A stretch of DNA of 64,000 nucleotides from Cryptomeria japonica (Eukaryota; Streptophyta; Pinopsida; Cupressales; Cupressaceae), in contig NC_081411.1 in the NCBI RefSeq assembly GCF_030272615.1, positions 825,710,397 through 825,774,396 on the forward strand, written 5' to 3'. The notes beneath the pieces are model-generated. The model searched no databases, was not told the DNA's origin, and saw only the letters and a list, made by a program, of their open reading frames with translations. Position numbers and translations under genes: made by a program. Shown here in pieces: positions 22,601-34,771 of the stretch; within the stretch, counting starts at the first letter, position 1, and every line of letters starts with the position of its first letter.

Positions 22601-23298
22601 TGTAGACACCTAAAATTGTCCAGTCTAATTAAATAAATATTTTTATTTATTTAATTATTTTAGCCTAATTCATCTATTAATTAAATAAATCTTTATTTAT
22701 TTAATTAATTCATTTATCCTCTTCTAGCCTTATTACTCATTTAAATAAATACATTCATTTATTTAAATTATCATTTTCCTAAATTAAATAAATATCTTAT
22801 TTATTTAATTGATCTCACTTCCTCTATTAATTAAATAAATCTTTATTTATTTAATTAATTCATTAACCTTTTCTACCCATGGCACCTCTTTTACACCTCT
22901 CAATCTTATCCCTCCATTTCTTATGGTATCTTCTATATAGGGAGATGCTTCCTTCATTATCAAACCCTAACTATCTGGCTATATCAATTATGCATTTGAC
23001 TACACTACGTTTTTCATATGAGATCCTTCTTGCAACCACATTCCGTTCTTTGTTGAGCTCTTGTGCATATAAAATCTGAGAGCAAATATATCAAGCAAGA
23101 TCAATGGAGATAGGAAAAATGGAGATCCAAACCCTATTGGACATGTGATGGTATAATCTTTGTGATTTCATTTGATTTGCATTGTCTTAGGTAATCTTCA
23201 TATGTTATGGTGGATCTTTGTTGATTATTAGGCTAGGGTTTTGTGGTTGAATTCATTTAGTCTTTCAACATTGTTGTTATCCATTTTCACCATATACA
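22601..23298 (+). repeat. gypsy A 5' LTR (698 bp)
   Basis: Its U3 part (22626-22860) consists of five successive palindromes built on ATTAAATAAAT...ATTTATTTAAT. A TATA-like TATATAG is at 22934 (the 3' copy has TATATAA). Compared with the 3' LTR it lacks about 80 bp after CCCATG (near 22880). Divergence outside that gap is roughly 3% by eye. Confidence 0.9.
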
Positions 23299-23301
23299 TT
23301 T

Positions 23302-23319
23302 TGGCACGCCCGGTGGGAC
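23302..23319 (+). other. gypsy A primer-binding site
   Basis: TGGCACGCCCGGTGGGAC begins three bases after the LTR end. Gypsy B has the same site with one change. Starting with TGG it fits pairing to a tRNA 3' CCA end. I did not identify which tRNA. Confidence 0.7.
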
Positions 23320-23407
23320 TCTTGTCCCTTTTGCATTTAACATCCTTGTTGCAGATTTTGTGTTTTGAAGTTGCAGATCTGACATTTTCGACAGTATTTT
23401 GGTATTT

Positions 23408-23671
23408 TCGCATCTGCGTACTTTCGGATCGCGTCTTTGGTTTTTAGTCGCGTCTGCGACATCTAGGATCGCGTCCACACTCGACAGTTTTTTTTTTTTT
23501 TGCAGATTCCAAAAATCATGTCTGTGTTCCCTAGTCGTGTCTGTGGGGTTTTCAGGCGCGTCTGCATCCAGAAGCCGCATCTGCGTTACTGAGCCGCGTC
23601 TGTGTTTCACAGAAACGCTTCTGCGTCCAGAATCTGCATTTGTGTTTATGATACCCGCGTATGTGCATACT
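23408..23671 (+). repeat. array 1: short-unit repeat with CGCGTCTGTG core
   Basis: About twelve 18-21-bp units share a core close to CGCGTCTGYGT, followed by 6-9 variable bases often ending CAG or CAGA. Examples start at 23408 (TCGCATCTGCGT), 23453 and 23585. A T-run interrupts it near 23490-23502. Gypsy B has no such array at this place. Confidence 0.8.
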
Positions 23672-24887
23672 GATTTCGTTTTTTGGGGGGGGTTTCATTG
23701 ATTCAATTTTTAGTCATTCGGTTTTTTAGATCTGGTTTATTTTGAGCTAGCATTTTCAGATCTAGCTAACGAAATTGGTGCAGCTTGTCTTGAAAGCAAA
23801 ATCATTTTGTCGAAGGCCCCTATTTTCACAAAGTCTTTTGGATCTAAAATTTACCTAACTTGTGTGCTTGCACGAAGGGGTGATCATTTGAAACAATCCA
23901 AACTACTAACAAATCTTTGTTGTAGGTCCTTGGCAAGGGTTTTTGGATTTTTATTGTGTGCCTTGTTTTCATAGACTAGCAAACACTTCAATTGGTGCAC
24001 TAAAATTGAATCATTGTCTTTTGTGTCTTGAGCAATAGGCTCCTTTTGTTTAATCTTTAGAGGGCCTATCTCCCCGTGTGGTCATTAGGACTACTAGTGA
24101 GGAGAGAACAATCCAAGTGGTAGCAAAAGAAAAGCCATCTTCTTCCAAACCACTATAAATAACTGTATTCATGGTGAAAACTATGAATAACGTGTGTTGA
24201 TTAGTTCATACCGACACTATGTCTCCCCATAAACCTATTTGATCAAATTTATCTGATCATTTGTAGGGCGTAACCCCTACCGGCTGGGAGCCTTCTGTAT
24301 TTACAGAGCTGAAAGTGCTGCATGTATGGCCACACAAGCAGATGCCCTTACTAGCACCTTTTTGTTTTAGAAGCCCAAATCCTTCTAGTTGTTAGGGCAG
24401 AAGGTCGAACCTCTGGTAGCGGCCCACACACATATGGTTCTTAGTAGAGATACAAAGTTCGCCACAAAGAGTTTGTGTGGGGACTAATGCTTGGCTACCC
24501 CAAGAAGTGAGTGCCGAGGGTGGAGCCAGTGGGGTCAAGCATCTAAGTATCCACTCTAAATAGCGTAGCCTCGGGGGTAAAACCCCATGTGGGATCAACA
24601 ACTATTGTCTTGGCCAGCCATAAGAATTATGCTTGACTTATTTTAAACATTCAAACATTCAAGACCAAACAGCAAAACATTGTGTCTTTTGTGTCTTCAA
24701 GTGTATGCAAAACAATTTTACATCAAACAACACACTTTTCTTTGAGTCATTTTTTAGTCTAGACACTTGCAAACATTGAGTCCTCATCAACACTGTGTCA
24801 TCTTGTCATGGAAAAACAGTCAAACATTCAGATTTGGTCACAACAAGCAACTTCACAAATTGGAAAAATTGCACAAAATTTCTAGGA

Positions 24888-25079
24888 ACGCGTCTATATC
24901 TGACAGAATAGCGTCTGTGTCATATAACTGCGTCTGTGAAGGGCATAAACTCGTCTATATTCTCAGAATCAACATTGCATTTACAAAAAAAACTCAGACT
25001 CGCGTCTGTGTTAAACAGAACCACATCTGTGTTAGGAAATCGCGTCTATGCAGTATACAGGCACGTCTGTGTTCAGAAT
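24888..25079 (+). repeat. array 2: same CGCGTCTGTG unit, sense orientation
   Basis: About nine units of roughly 20 bp share the core CGTCTRTGT (for example AACGCGTCTATAT at 24887 and GGCACGTCTGTGTTCAG at 25060). Gypsy B lacks this block: its sequence passes directly from TTGGAAAAATT to TTACAGTC. Confidence 0.8.
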
Positions 25080-25563
25080 TGAAAAACTTTTACAGTCTAG
25101 CAAACAAATACAGTCAGTTTCAGAATTCTTGAGCTTCCTAGGTTATTTCTCCAAGGTTTCATCTAGCATTCAACCTGTCTTTGGGTCTCACAAAGTCCAT
25201 CATTGCTTTACACCTTACATTACATTCACATTTGTCTAAACTTGAGTCAAAAGGTCACTTGCTTGTCCTCATCATACTTTGTCAACACACTACATACAAC
25301 AACATTTTGCTAAGTGGTCCCTCATCAAGGTCTATCACCTTTGGGTCTCATTTGGTCTTACTTAGAGTCAAGGTCAACTTACCTCATCAAGAGAAACTAT
25401 CATCTCTTTGGAAGCCACACCTATTCTACTACATACATACTTGGTCTTACACTTTGGACATTGCAAGTAAACCTCAGATTCATTTACATTTCATCCAACT
25501 CTTGGTCTTCCATACTCTTTCCACTTTCATCTAGTCTCAAACATCTTGGTCAATACCTAGTTC

Positions 25564-28500
25564 ATGGTTGAAACCCGTTCCCAAAAATCTAGGAGAGAAG
25601 CTAAAGAGGCTCAAGAGTCCGCAAACATGACTTCTTATGAGTATGACAATGATATCTTTTTCAATTATGATCATACTACATTACCTGACATGGATGCCTA
25701 TAGAAACATTCCAAATGTTGAGAACATGGACACTACAAACAATAATGATACACACAATGACAATATGGACAACATTTCGGTACATTCAGCAAAAGTGGAA
25801 GACACCATTATGAATCCCCATTTCAATCGACTGGTTGAGGAAATAATGAGGAGGGATAGACAATACTTCCTACAAGTGATGGCACAAAGTGGAGCCAAGA
25901 TACCTCATGATTTTGACATGTCTCAAATAATGGAAAATCAACCTTTGCAACAAACTTACTCCAACATGGATCAAAGGAGGCCTAATACTGGAGGCAATAG
26001 AGGACCACATATGGTGCCTAAATCACCATCATCTTTATTTCAAAAACCAGAGGTCCCATACACACATGGTCAAGCATATGATACTCACCTTCGCAGACCA
26101 TTATGGAAGTCTTATGCAGAAAAATATGCTCAACCACATACCAATGTTAAGGATCAACCACCAAAGCAATTGGATATGCAAAGACATGCTCAAAATTTGG
26201 ACACAAGGAAACCCCGCATCAAATTTGGGGGCAACACACTAGAACAAACACATGACATGCCTATAGAGTATGGTATACATGGACAAAGAAGATATTCCAT
26301 TCCTCATCATGACTCTATACCAAGTGGTCCTTATACGTAGCATCATTATAGACCTCCTCCATATGAACATGTGTATGATCTATATCATCCATATATGCAA
26401 CATGCTCCTCCTCCAATTGGTGCCTCAAGCATGGGGTATGGTCCAAGAAATCGGTCTCCACCTAAGAATCATTTGGAGCAACAAATCAGGGACTTACAAA
26501 AGAAAATGGAGGACATAAATACACCGAAGCCAACTTACACAATGAGAGACATATGTCCCTATCCATTTGACAAAAGAATTCCAATGCCTCCATTTCCTAC
26601 ACACTTTGTGACACCTAAGTTTGATAAGTATAGAGGAAAAGGAGATCCTAAGGCACACATAAGACAATTTTTCACAGCTTGCATTGAGGTAGCTTCAAAA
26701 GAGACATATTTGATGAGATTATTCCCACAAAGCATAGGTGATCAAGTTATGGAATGGTTCTCCCAACTTCCACCTAGAATTAAGTCATGGGGTGACTTAG
26801 CAGAGACATTTATCCAACATTTCTCATACAACATAGAGACAGACATATCAGTCACTACTTTGTGCAACACCAAATAAAAAGAGGGAAAGTCTTTTGCATC
26901 ATTTTTACAAAGATGGAGAAATCTAGCTAGCAGATGCTCTTGTGAAATTCCACAAAAACAAATGGTAGAGATGTTCACCTAGAATGTTAACAAAGACATT
27001 GGCTATGATCTAAGGAAAGCTTGTTTGTCCACCTTCAAGGACGTCATTGAAAAAGGCTTAGCAACAGAAAAGGTCCTAATTGAACAAGGAGTCATTAAGA
27101 TATTCAAGGAAAACAAAGATGACTTTAAAGGAAAAGATAAGCCAAGATTTTGGAATAAAAACAAGAACACAGTCAATGACGGTGTTGTTGATGCCAATAC
27201 AGTGCGACCCAAAATCATTTTTTCGGGATCAAGCTCTACAAACAATCAAGTGAATACTCAAACAGCTTCTAGGTCACGAAAGAAGTATACCCCATCAGGA
27301 GAACCACTTGAGTCATTTTTCAGGAAGCTAGTGGCAAACAAAGTAAACACAGTTCCAAATTTTCCTCCATATGAACCAAAGGTCAAACCAAATTGGTGGA
27401 ATGATGATGAGTATTGTGAATTCCATAAGAGAAAGGGTCATAAAACAGGAAATTGTCATCGACTAAAGAACATCATACAAGATCTCATTGATAGAGGTGA
27501 CATTGAGATTGAAGGACACTCATCAAATCAAGAACATGAAATGTTTAAGGAACCATTCCCAAAGCTTGACAAGGGAAAAGCGGCAGCCACAGATGACCAG
27601 ACCAACTATACCAGAGCATCTTATAACTATGATTCAACTATCAATCACATCTCGATGGACAATTATGTCTCTACCATTATCATCAAGGACAAAACCCCTG
27701 AGAATTCTACCCAGGGACCCAAGATCGTTCTAAAAGGAATTGGATCTTCTTCCGAACCTACCTTTGAATGTCATGTTACAACCCATCGAGGTAAATTCAC
27801 TATGCAAGGTGCTCCAGTTAAAAACATCGCTTCCTCATCAACCAAGCCTAAATACGACCTTGTAGAACAGTTAGGGAAAACACCCATGCTCATCTCCATC
27901 CTTCATCTCCTACGCATATCCCCCACACACAAAGCCATTCTTGACAAAATCTTGAGAGGCACCGTAGTTCCTACTGATTTGAACGTGGACCAGTTTCAAG
28001 CCATGGTGGGATACCTTTCCATTCCACACTCTCTTACATTCACAGAAGTCGATGATGTCTCCATAAGTCAGCCACATAATGCACCATTACACATTGAAGC
28101 CTTCATACACAAACATAGAATCAAACGAGTCCTGATAGATGGAGGAGCGGGTCTAAACATTTGTACATTGAGCACTATTAAACAATTGGGATATTCTGAT
28201 AAAGCTGTGAATTCTACAAACAAAATTACCATCAAAGCATATGATGATGAAGAGCATTCATCCAGGGGCACAGTCACCTTACCTCTCAGAGTTGGGCCAG
28301 TTATAAAGGATGTGGTTTGTCAAGTACTAGATCTTGATCTCACATACAACATATTGCTAGGACATCCTTGGATTCATGAAATGAGGGCGGTCCCATCTAC
28401 ATATCACCAATGCATCAAGTTTCCTCACAATGGAGTTGAAATAACAGTTAATGGAGATCCTAATCCATTCATATATTGCAATAACTTGAGACTAAAAACT

Positions 28501-31500
28501 GAGACCATCATTCCCAGTAATTGTGAAGTTGTTCCTTCTTCTGCATACATTGATCCTGAATCATTAAAACCTTCGACATCAAAACAAGGTGAACTTAAGG
28601 GCAAATTCCAGGACAAGGGCATGGGTGAATACACTTTGAATCGGACCATGTACTTACAACAAGTCATGAGTTCACCAAAAGAATATGGAAGACTAAATCC
28701 TAATAAGCAGGTATCTATCATTATACTCAAATGGGACCCTACTATCTTTCAAAGATGGGGTGAACTGGAAGAGGAAGACTCATACAAAATGCTTTACAAA
28801 GACCTTGAAAATGATACACAAGATCACATCAGTATACCATGTGAGAAGTATGGCAAAGGGTTCAAGATTCTACAAGAATTTGGGTATGATGGCAAAAGCC
28901 CTCTTGGGTTAAGAAAGGAAGGCATCATTGAACCTTTACAACCTAAATTGACATTCCAAAAGGAACGCTCGAAGGGACTTGGTTTCGTGACTTCCAAGGT
29001 CCACACTCAAAGGATAGAAGAAGCATTACAAATCAAAGCTGCCAAAATTCAACAAGAGAATTGCTATTCCACAGACTCCAATGAATGGGAATGGGGTTCA
29101 GACAAATCCTCTAGTGACTATGAGCTCGTTGAGACATTCAAAGAACCAAGTGAACCAACAGAAGAAGAGGAATTTAATAGGAAATTCAAAGTTGGTCAAG
29201 AAACAACCCCAGAGGAACCCATATAGTCTTTGCCTCTAGGTCCTAGGTTGAAATCACATAGAAAGAGAACACCTGTCCCAAAATGCGCTACTAGTGATGA
29301 TAATTTGGATTCATTCACGATCGAGAATGATGAGGAGAGTGCCAACGATGACCTCGATAACTACCTCGACATACCTGAATATAACTGCATCTTCACTCTT
29401 AACCTCGCTAACCTTGAAGACATCAAAGGCCTTCCCCTTGTTCACCACCAACTTATTGACTGGGACCATGAAGGACCTGCACAGTTTGACACATTCCAAA
29501 ATGATGAAGCTTTTATTGACTATCTTGGCATACGAGATGATCTTCCCCCTGGGGACCATAAAGCGGGATACACTATAGAACTCAACAGCATGGCATATTT
29601 TGGTGAGGGTGTCGGACCTTCCAGTCGCAGAAATATAAAAATAAAAACAAACCAAGGGTCTTATGGTGAAAACCACACTGTGGCGTTGTCTGACCCCAAA
29701 AAAGTAAAAAGAAAGGACGTATCTGAGGGCGAAAACCTCTTTGAGGCACCCGAAGATGGAAGGCTCAACATTCTCCCAGCATCATATGAGGAAAAGTCAT
29801 CCATGTTGGTAGAGGAGACTATCAAAACAAACATTGGTACAGAAGAAGTTCCACACAACATATTCCTAGCTCAATCTTTGATAGAGTCAGAAAAGTCAAA
29901 ATTCATAAGTTTCTTCACGGAACGACAAATCAACTTTGCATGGTCATACACTGATATGCCTGGATTGGATCCAGATTTGGTAATGCATCATTTGATAGTT
30001 AAACCGGGGGCAAAACCAGTGAAACAGAAATTAAGAAAGATGCATCCACAAGTGGCATTACTAGTCAAAGTAGAACTTGAGAAATTATTGGATGTCGGAT
30101 TCATATGCCCAATTGATTATCTTGAATGGATCTCCAACTTAGTGCTTGTTAGTAAACCAGATCATAGCATTAGAATATGTACATATTTCAGAGACAGCAA
30201 CAAAGCTTGTCCTAAGGATGATTTTCCATTACTAAATATTGACTTGATCGTTGATCTCACAGCAGGTCATGCGATGTTATCTTTGATGGATGGATTCTCT
30301 GGTTACAATCAAATAAAAATTGCATCCGAAGATCAGCACAAAATGACATTTACTTGTCCTTGGGTAACCTTCTGCTGGAATGTCATGCCCTTTGGGCTAA
30401 AAAATGCAGGCGCTACATATCAAAGAGCCATGACTACTATCTTTCATGATCTCATGCACGTTATTGTGCAAGATTATGTTGACAACCTCTTGGGAAAATC
30501 AATAGACAGAGATACACATTTGGACATACTTTCAGTCGTCTTTGATCGGTTGGAAAAATATAAAGTAAGATTAAACCCCAAGAAATGCGTCTTTGGAGTA
30601 ACCTCCGGGAAGCTCCTGGGATTCATTGTATCAAAAAGAGGAATTGAAGCCGATCCAACAAAAGTCAAGGCCATCCTAGAGATGCAACCACCATGAAACA
30701 TCAGTTAGCTTTGATCTTTGCAAGGGAGACTCCAGTCCATACGAAGATTCATAGTACAACTTGCAGATAAGTGTAATCCTTTTCAGTACTTGCTACATAA
30801 AAACATCAAATTCAAATGGGATGATAACTGTCAACAGGCTTTCCAGATACTCAAAGATTATCTTCTGAATCCACCAGTTTTGATGCCACCAGTTCCAGAT
30901 CAGCCTTTATTACTATAAATATCAGCTACTTCAACAGCATTGGGGGCACTCTTAGCACAACAAGTTGCTGAGGGCAAAGAAAAGGCGGTATACTATATCA
31001 GTCGCACATTGGTGGGATATGAGCTAAACTACACACCAATTGAGCGTGCATGTCTCGCCGTGGTCTTTGATTCGCAGAAATTACAACATTACATGCTAAC
31101 TCATAAAACTAAGTTGGTTGCAAAGATCGATCCATTGAAATACCTTCTCAATAAAGCAACGCTTACTAGGCGACTAGCCAAATGGGTAATGATCCTGAGT
31201 GAATTCGACATCGAGTATGTGGACAAAAAAGCAATAAAAGGACAAGCCATCGCAGATCAATTAGCAGATGCTCCCATGATAGATGATGTTCATCTAATTT
31301 CACAATTTCCAGATGACTCCATTTTAACAGTGTCAGATGCAAAGCCATGGCAACTATACTTTGACGGCTCATACACACAGCATGGGGCAGGAGCTGGCAT
31401 CCTCTTCATAACTCCTCAAGGGGATTCTATACCAAAATCATATCGATTATCATTTCCCTGCACTAATAATATAGTAGAGTATGAGGCATTAACAACTAGA

Positions 31501-33096
31501 TTATGGATTGCAGTTCAGTGGAAGATCCAGGAACTTCGTGTTTTTGGGGACTCTCAACTTGTAATTCATCAAGCAACTGATGATTACCAAACAAAGGATG
31601 AGAAATTAATGCCTTACAAAAGAATGGTGGATGACCTAAAACAACATTTCACAAAGATAGACTTTGAGCAGATACCAAGAGAGCAGAATCAAGCCGCAGA
31701 TGCCATGGCTACAATTCTTTCACTGATCGATCTACCTCCGAATGAGACCCGCTATGAGTTCTTGGTGGATAATCTTTTGGTTTCTTCATATGAAATCACT
31801 CCTACTGAGATAATATGTGTTGTCGGTCCTGAGTCCCAGTTATATGGTCCCATTTTCACATACCTTCATGATAATATCCTTCCTCCTAACCTATCCAATA
31901 ACCAATGTCGCACTTTCATTCGCCAATCTTCTCAATACGTCATTTTAGCCGATATCCTATACCGTCGAGGTCTCGATGGCACTCTTCTTAGATGTTTGGA
32001 AAGTGACGAAGCTCAGATTGCGTTACGGGAAGTACATGAAGGGATATGTGGTCCACATTCTAGTGGTCCTACCTTAGCCAAGAAACTCATCAGGACTGGA
32101 TATTACTGGCCCAATATGGAAAGAGATTCATATCAGTTTGTCAAGAAATGTAAGCAATGTCAACTTCATGGAGACCTCATCCATGCGCCAGCACAAGAAT
32201 TTCAACCAATTGCGACTCCTTGGCCCTTCTGTTAGTGGGGACTCGATCTCATAGGCAAGATTCACCCTCCATCCACCAACGGTCATAAATTCATTATCAC
32301 TGCCACAGAGTATTTCACAAAATGGATCGAAGTCGTGCCTCTCATGCAAGTCACTAGAAAACAAATTGCTACATTCATTCTCAACTATATCATTTGTCGA
32401 TACGATATTCCGATTTCCATTATCACTGATAACGAGCGTCCCTTCAAAAATCAGGATGTTCGTGAACTCTGTGACCGCTTCCATATTTCCCATCATTTCT
32501 CCACACCATATTACCCCCAAGGTAATGGTCAAGTTGAGGCATCTAATAAAACAATCCTTAAAATCTTAAAAAAGACAGTCGACGACGCTGGTCATAATTG
32601 GCATATCCAACTTAATCCTGCACTTTGGGCCTACCGCACAAGTGTCCACACACCTACAGGAGGTACACCCTATTCACTTGTTTACGGCGCTGAAGCTATC
32701 TTGCCTATTGAGGTCGAGCTACCCTCTTTACAAGTCTCTTTGCAAAACATTATCAGTGATGAAGACTATAGGGTCTCTCGCTTACAAGAACTTGAACTAT
32801 TGGATGAACGAAGACAAACAGCTTTTAATCATCTCAAGGCTTATCAACAACGAATGAGTCACAACTACAATCACAAAGTCAAGTCTCACACATTTGAGGT
32901 AGGTGATTTGGTTCTCAAAGAAAACCCCAAAAATTAGCAAGACAAAGAGAAGAAGCGCAAATTCGAATCAAACTGGCTTGGTCCTTACATCATCACAACA
33001 GCATATGGATCTGGTGCATATTAGCTCTCAACCACAGAGGGTAAACCTTTGGAGGATCCTATCAACAGCATGCACCTTCGCGGGTTTTACACATAG
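25564..33096 (+). pseudogene. gypsy A gag-pro-pol polyprotein, one frame with internal stops
   Basis: From ATG 25564 to TAG 33094 the same frame (2510 codons) can be followed throughout without any frameshift. Eleven stops interrupt it, at 26338, 26875, 26980, 29224, 30694, 30706, 30712, 30916, 32233, 32935 and 33022. Order: Gag (YLMRLFPQSIGDQVMEWF near 26707), a zinc knuckle CEFHKRKGHKTGNC (27415), aspartic protease (VLIDGGAGLNICT at 28129, LLGHPW at 28357), a G-patch (YGKGFKILQEFGYDGKSPLG at 28848), RT (about 29980-30690; the YVDD box reads YVDN at 30475), RNase H (from about 30930), a second archaeal-type RNase H (YFDGSYTQHGAGAGI at 31360), and integrase (HEGICGPH and CKQC at 32035-32160; TDNERPF at 32425; QVEASN at 32530). 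E stands where the first integrase D is expected. The C-terminus resembles an integrase tail (FEVGDLVLKENP). Domain calls rest on motifs I can read. Confidence 0.92.
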
Positions 33097-34771
33097 CTCT
33101 TCAGGGTATCCCAATTCAAAAATACAAAAAAATTAAAAAATTATCAAAAATACAAAAAAAATTTTAAAAAATCAAAAAAGTGAAGAGAAATAAATCCGTC
33201 CAACGGTGAAAACCACTTTGGTGGTGCACTGGGCAAGTACCATGGTAAAAACTGGGTCACCAGCGCCATGCATAGAGATATTGCTCCTCCCTCCTTCAAA
33301 ATTCCATTTCATCACTTCACTTTGCACACTCTCACAGCCTATTCATCCACAATAAACTTACCCATTCCCATCATAGCTTGTTATTGATCTACCCAAGATT
33401 GGTTAGCCATTTATAATAAACATTTCTTTTCACTCATTTCAATCCATAATAAATCAACTCCTATCTGTGGCTAAGGCAAATCCCACGTCTAGTGATGGGT
33501 GTGGAACTGAGAGCATGACATGTTTCGAGGAGTACAGTTTCTTCCAATTTTTTTCAGTCTATTCGCACACAATCTACAATAAAGCAGTATTTGCATTGCC
33601 CATCCGCAATAAAGTTCCATCTTCTCTACAATAAAGTATCAGTTTCATGGATTTAGTCAGTTTCAGATGAGACACAGCAGCAACAATGGGCTTCAACAAA
33701 TCAAATCTTTCAATAGACTTAGACAACATATGGTTCAATGTTATCTATCCTTTTTGTGAAAGTAAACATTGTGACCACAATCAAATAGACTTATACAAGT
33801 GACAAGAGACACTAAACTTGAGGACTACAGTGGATGTTGGAGTCGAGTCTTGGTTTTCTTTTGATTTTATCTTTTGGTGATATGTCTTTTAGCTTTTCCA
33901 GGATGTCTCTGACTAGAGATTCTATCTCCAGGATGTCTTTGACTAGAAAGGCGAGGATGGGGTATCGTCACCTATTTTTCTTTGTTGTCTATGGATTGTC
34001 TCTTAGTAATGCTATGACTTGTCCAAGGATATGAGGACACTGTGAGTCTAGTGTGAACTGGGGCATTCCTTGTTTGCGACTGTCTTATCTCCATGCAAAC
34101 AGGTACAATAACTTTCTGGGTCGAACATATGCCTCGATTGTCATAACTTATTTTGCCATAATAAATCTCAATGATGATAACGCACAAGAAGCTCTTTCAC
34201 TTTCATACCGTCTATCTTTCATCCTCCTTTCTTGATTGACCTCCATCGTCCTTCTTGAGTCTGTGTAGCCCATTATCACATGACTGAGTATAATAACACG
34301 CCAAAAACATTTGCATTTCATGTAGTTGCACCTGCATTACCACATATTAAGCATTTCATATATACATATAGATATCCCAAATGCATCACATCCTGCACAC
34401 AACACATATTAGCACATCTTACATTTTTATCATGTAAATAATCATTTGCATTATCATATTTATCTGCATTTCATACATTCACATTTGCATATGCATAACA
34501 TATTAAAAACAAAAAAGAACAAAAAAATTGCATTTCATTATGAACATATTTGCATCCATAACATCTCATCACATAGACACATGCATCATGAAACATACAT
34601 CACATAGGTACACATGCATATAGCTACTGCAAAGATGAATCATCTCATATATATATATATAAAGTGTCATGATACAATGATATCAAAATCATATGGCTAC
34701 AATCACCCGGAAGTGTCTACATCATAATACAAAATGGTACAACACACTGATACATAGGGACCCCTCTACGG
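33097..34771 (+). other. gypsy A region between integrase and the antisense gene
   Basis: Non-coding. It opens with A-rich runs (33117-33180), then a stretch also present in gypsy B (about 51130-52700) that includes repeated AATAAA words and a doubled CTCCAGGATGTCTYTGACTAG (33896 and 33930). The last kilobase is rich in CAT-containing words. Its conservation between A and B shows it belongs to the element. Confidence 0.65.

Larger units (their letters stand above)
23320..25563 (+). other. gypsy A leader
   Basis: Non-coding 2.2-kb leader. The part from about 23780 to 24860 is nearly the same in gypsy B (about 45270-46330). The flanking parts holding arrays 1 and 2 are not shared. The open frames here overlap the arrays or have no domain. 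Confidence 0.7.

Noticed and set aside
23408-23671. CRISPR-like repeat-spacer reading of array 1
   Set aside because: Units of about 20 bp with 6-9 variable bases lie in a eukaryotic retrotransposon leader; no cas genes, and spacers are far too short.
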